Positions 62,643 to 64,000 of a DNA stretch of 64,000 bases are shown here, in pieces. Positions within the stretch are counted from its first letter, which is position 1; every line of letters starts with the position of its first letter. The translations under genes and the position numbers were made by a program. The stretch is from Opitutaceae bacterium. Lineage in GTDB: Bacteria > Verrucomicrobiota > Verrucomicrobiia > Opitutales > Opitutaceae. The DNA lies in the NCBI GenBank assembly GCA_027490995.1, contig JAIXWY010000011.1, positions 186,001-250,000 of the forward strand. The letters are read 5' to 3'. A model generated the notes under the pieces. The model did not search any database. It was not told where the DNA came from and saw only the letters and a list, made by a program, of their open reading frames with translations.

Positions 62643-63896
62643 ATGCACCGACTCCTCCGATCGCTCGCCCTGGCTGGCCTGCTCTTTTCAACCGCTACGC
62701 TGACCCATGCTCAGGACAGCGGCGCCCTGATCATGGCGCTCGTGCGAAAGGGGATTCTGACCGATCAGGAGGCGGAGGACATCCGTGCTGAATTGCTCCG
62801 GGAGGCCGCGGTGGTCCCCGCTCCGGCTTTTGCCGGGGGCAAGACCACGCAGCGTCTGAGCGTCGGGTTGCGCTTGCAGGCCCAGTACGCGCATCTCGAC
62901 ACCGATTTGGCTGCAGGGTTGGTCAGCCCGGCGGCGACCAACCACGCCTTCCTGCGTCGCGTCTACTTCACCCTCAAGGCAGGATTGGTGGGAGACTGGG
63001 GCGCGTCGCTGACCTATGACTTTGCCTCCGGTGGATACGACGATGCGATTCTGGAGTGGAAGCCCCGGCCGGATCTGACCTTCAATTTTGGACTCCGGAA
63101 GGTGAATACCGCATTTGAGGAGCGCTCCACGAGCGGCAACATTCGCTCGCTTGAGCGATCCTCGGTGACGCGCTATTTCGTCGAGTCGAACAACGGTCGT
63201 CGTCTCGCTGCGGCCGGTTACCGCATCGGCGCTTTCGTCGAAGGTCGGTTGGGGAACTCCGGCGTTTTTTACAATGCGGCAATTACAAACCCCGAGAAGG
63301 TCGACACCTTCTCCGGCGCCTCATCGGCGGGTGATGCGACCACGAATCGTCCTGCCCTCTGGGCGGGGGTGGGATATGGCAAGGCCGTCCCTGGCTTCGC
63401 TTGGTCAACCGGAGTGAGTGTCGGCCACGTGCCGGACCAGGGTGGCTGGGGCACGACGAACGCCGGCCGCGGGTTCGACCTCTCGCTCTATTCCGCATTC
63501 TTTGAACTTACCGCAGAGCGCTACACGCTCATGGCTGAGTTCCTGCAAGCCGATGTGGAGCGAGGCGTCTCGGCGACTCAAGATGCTCAGCCGCGAGGCT
63601 ACTTCGTGCAGCCCTCGTTCTTCGTCACCGAAACGTTCGAGGTCGTGGCTCGCTATGCGGCCCTCGACACGGACGGTCGAGGCGTGACGTTGGGCGACGT
63701 GATCCGTTCCGCACCCACGGGTGGTACCATGAATCGGAGCTCCGAGTGGTACGCCGGCTTCAGTCTCTATCTCAAGGGTAATGACCTCAAGTATCAGCTC
63801 GGCTTGGTCTCAGCGAAGACCAAGGATCAGTTGACCGGCGGGGCGGCGGAGGCAAAGACCGCCGGCGTCCGCTCCCAACTGCAGGTTCAGTTCTAG
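62643..63896 (+). CDS. Phosphate-selective porin O/P family protein
   Basis: A 417-residue exported protein, ATG 62643. Signal peptide (LLRSLALAGLLFSTATLTHA), an SLH-like N-terminal segment (LVRKGILTDQEAEDIRAELL), then a barrel with FLRRVYFTLKAGLVGDWGAS, LEWKPRPDLTFNFGLRKVNT and RSLERSSVTRYFVESNNGRR, ending in QLQVQF. This is the OprO/OprP family: anion-selective trimeric outer-membrane pores for phosphate. Second such porin in the window, distinct from the sulfate-operon copy. The gene with exported-protein signal downstream (63931) probably belongs to the same cluster. Confidence 0.88.
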   Translation: MHRLLRSLALAGLLFSTATLTHAQDSGALIMALVRKGILTDQEAEDIRAELLREAAVVPAPAFAGGKTTQRLSVGLRLQAQYAHLDTDLAAGLVSPAATNHAFLRRVYFTLKAGLVGDWGASLTYDFASGGYDDAILEWKPRPDLTFNFGLRKVNTAFEERSTSGNIRSLERSSVTRYFVESNNGRRLAAAGYRIGAFVEGRLGNSGVFYNAAITNPEKVDTFSGASSAGDATTNRPALWAGVGYGKAVPGFAWSTGVSVGHVPDQGGWGTTNAGRGFDLSLYSAFFELTAERYTLMAEFLQADVERGVSATQDAQPRGYFVQPSFFVTETFEVVARYAALDTDGRGVTLGDVIRSAPTGGTMNRSSEWYAGFSLYLKGNDLKYQLGLVSAKTKDQLTGGAAEAKTAGVRSQLQVQF

Positions 63897-63930
63897 CCCA
63901 GTGCGATCTCGCCTCAACCACCTCTTCCTC

Positions 63931-64000
63931 ATGAAAAACTACATTGTTCTCGTCGTTGGTTTACTGGCATTGGCTTCCCCGCTGTCAGCCCAGCGATTGG
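63931..64000 (+). CDS. Exported protein, start only (window edge)
   Basis: ATG 63931 opens MKNYIVLVVGLLALASPLSA followed by Q-R-L, a clear signal peptide, cut by the window end at about 23 residues. The pyrimidine-rich leader CCACCTCTTCCTC precedes it. Following an O/P porin by 34 bp, it may be a phosphate-binding PstS-type protein, but too little is visible to say. Confidence 0.5.
   Translation, partial: MKNYIVLVVGLLALASPLSAQRL

Overview
The window is a high-GC bacterial chromosome segment, most likely from the Opitutaceae (Verrucomicrobiota). This rests on family content: planctomycete/verrucomicrobial PSCyt-DUF1549-DUF1553 proteins paired with DUF1501 proteins, a Chlamydiae/Verrucomicrobia/Planctomycetes small basic protein, TonB receptors and O/P-type porins (so a Gram-negative envelope), and a WaaA Kdo transferase. 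No rRNA gene is present, so the placement is inference.

Left arm (1-15,290): a rhomboid protease cut by the window edge, a [4Fe-4S] ferredoxin, a short TonB receptor, a DUF1232 protein, an operon of a small-molecule kinase and a divergent enolase paralogue, a secreted prolyl oligopeptidase, then a complete sulfate-uptake operon on the minus strand (DUF2292/YezD, O/P-type porin, sulfate-binding protein, CysT, CysW, CysA) and a divergent secreted TIM-barrel protein.

Mobile element (15,296-25,116): a 9.8-kb integrative element sits at the 3' end of a tRNA-Pro(CGG) gene. Perfect 21-bp direct repeats, one being the 3' end of the tRNA, lie exactly 9,800 bp apart. From the tRNA inward it carries a tyrosine integrase, an unknown gene, two small HTH proteins, a CHC2/Toprim-like primase and a P4-type D5 primase-helicase. 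After these comes a large symmetric dyad that may be its origin. The cargo is less GC-rich and lies on the other strand: a 74-aa protein overlapping a DUF2335 two-TM protein, and a 1004-aa nuclease-helicase with five 66-aa helicase-associated repeats. No capsid, portal or terminase gene is seen, so it resembles a phage satellite or minimal integrative element carrying a candidate defence cargo.

Middle (25,278-48,030): an operon of MBL hydrolase, RibD, RdgB and a large membrane protein. Then a Gfo/Idh/MocA oxidoreductase and two PSCyt-DUF1501 gene pairs arranged tail to tail. Then a ferritin-like protein with an AraC regulator, two PH-domain membrane proteins, tRNA-Arg(CCG), two very small basic proteins, CutA, RimO and two overlapping methyltransferases.

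Right arm (48,109-64,000): a ThuA-ankyrin fusion, a dTDP-L-rhamnose operon (RmlB, RmlA, a plant-like NRS/ER enzyme in place of RmlC and RmlD, and a glycosyltransferase), WaaA and a SNF2 helicase. Last is an envelope uptake cluster (TonB receptor, beta-helix surface protein, O/P porin and the start of another exported protein) with Pho-box-like 11-bp repeats in front of the porin, which suggests phosphate scavenging.

Two general signals: many genes overlap by the 4-bp ATGA arrangement, implying translational coupling, and many operon-leading genes have a C/T-rich tract just before ATG instead of a Shine-Dalgarno sequence.
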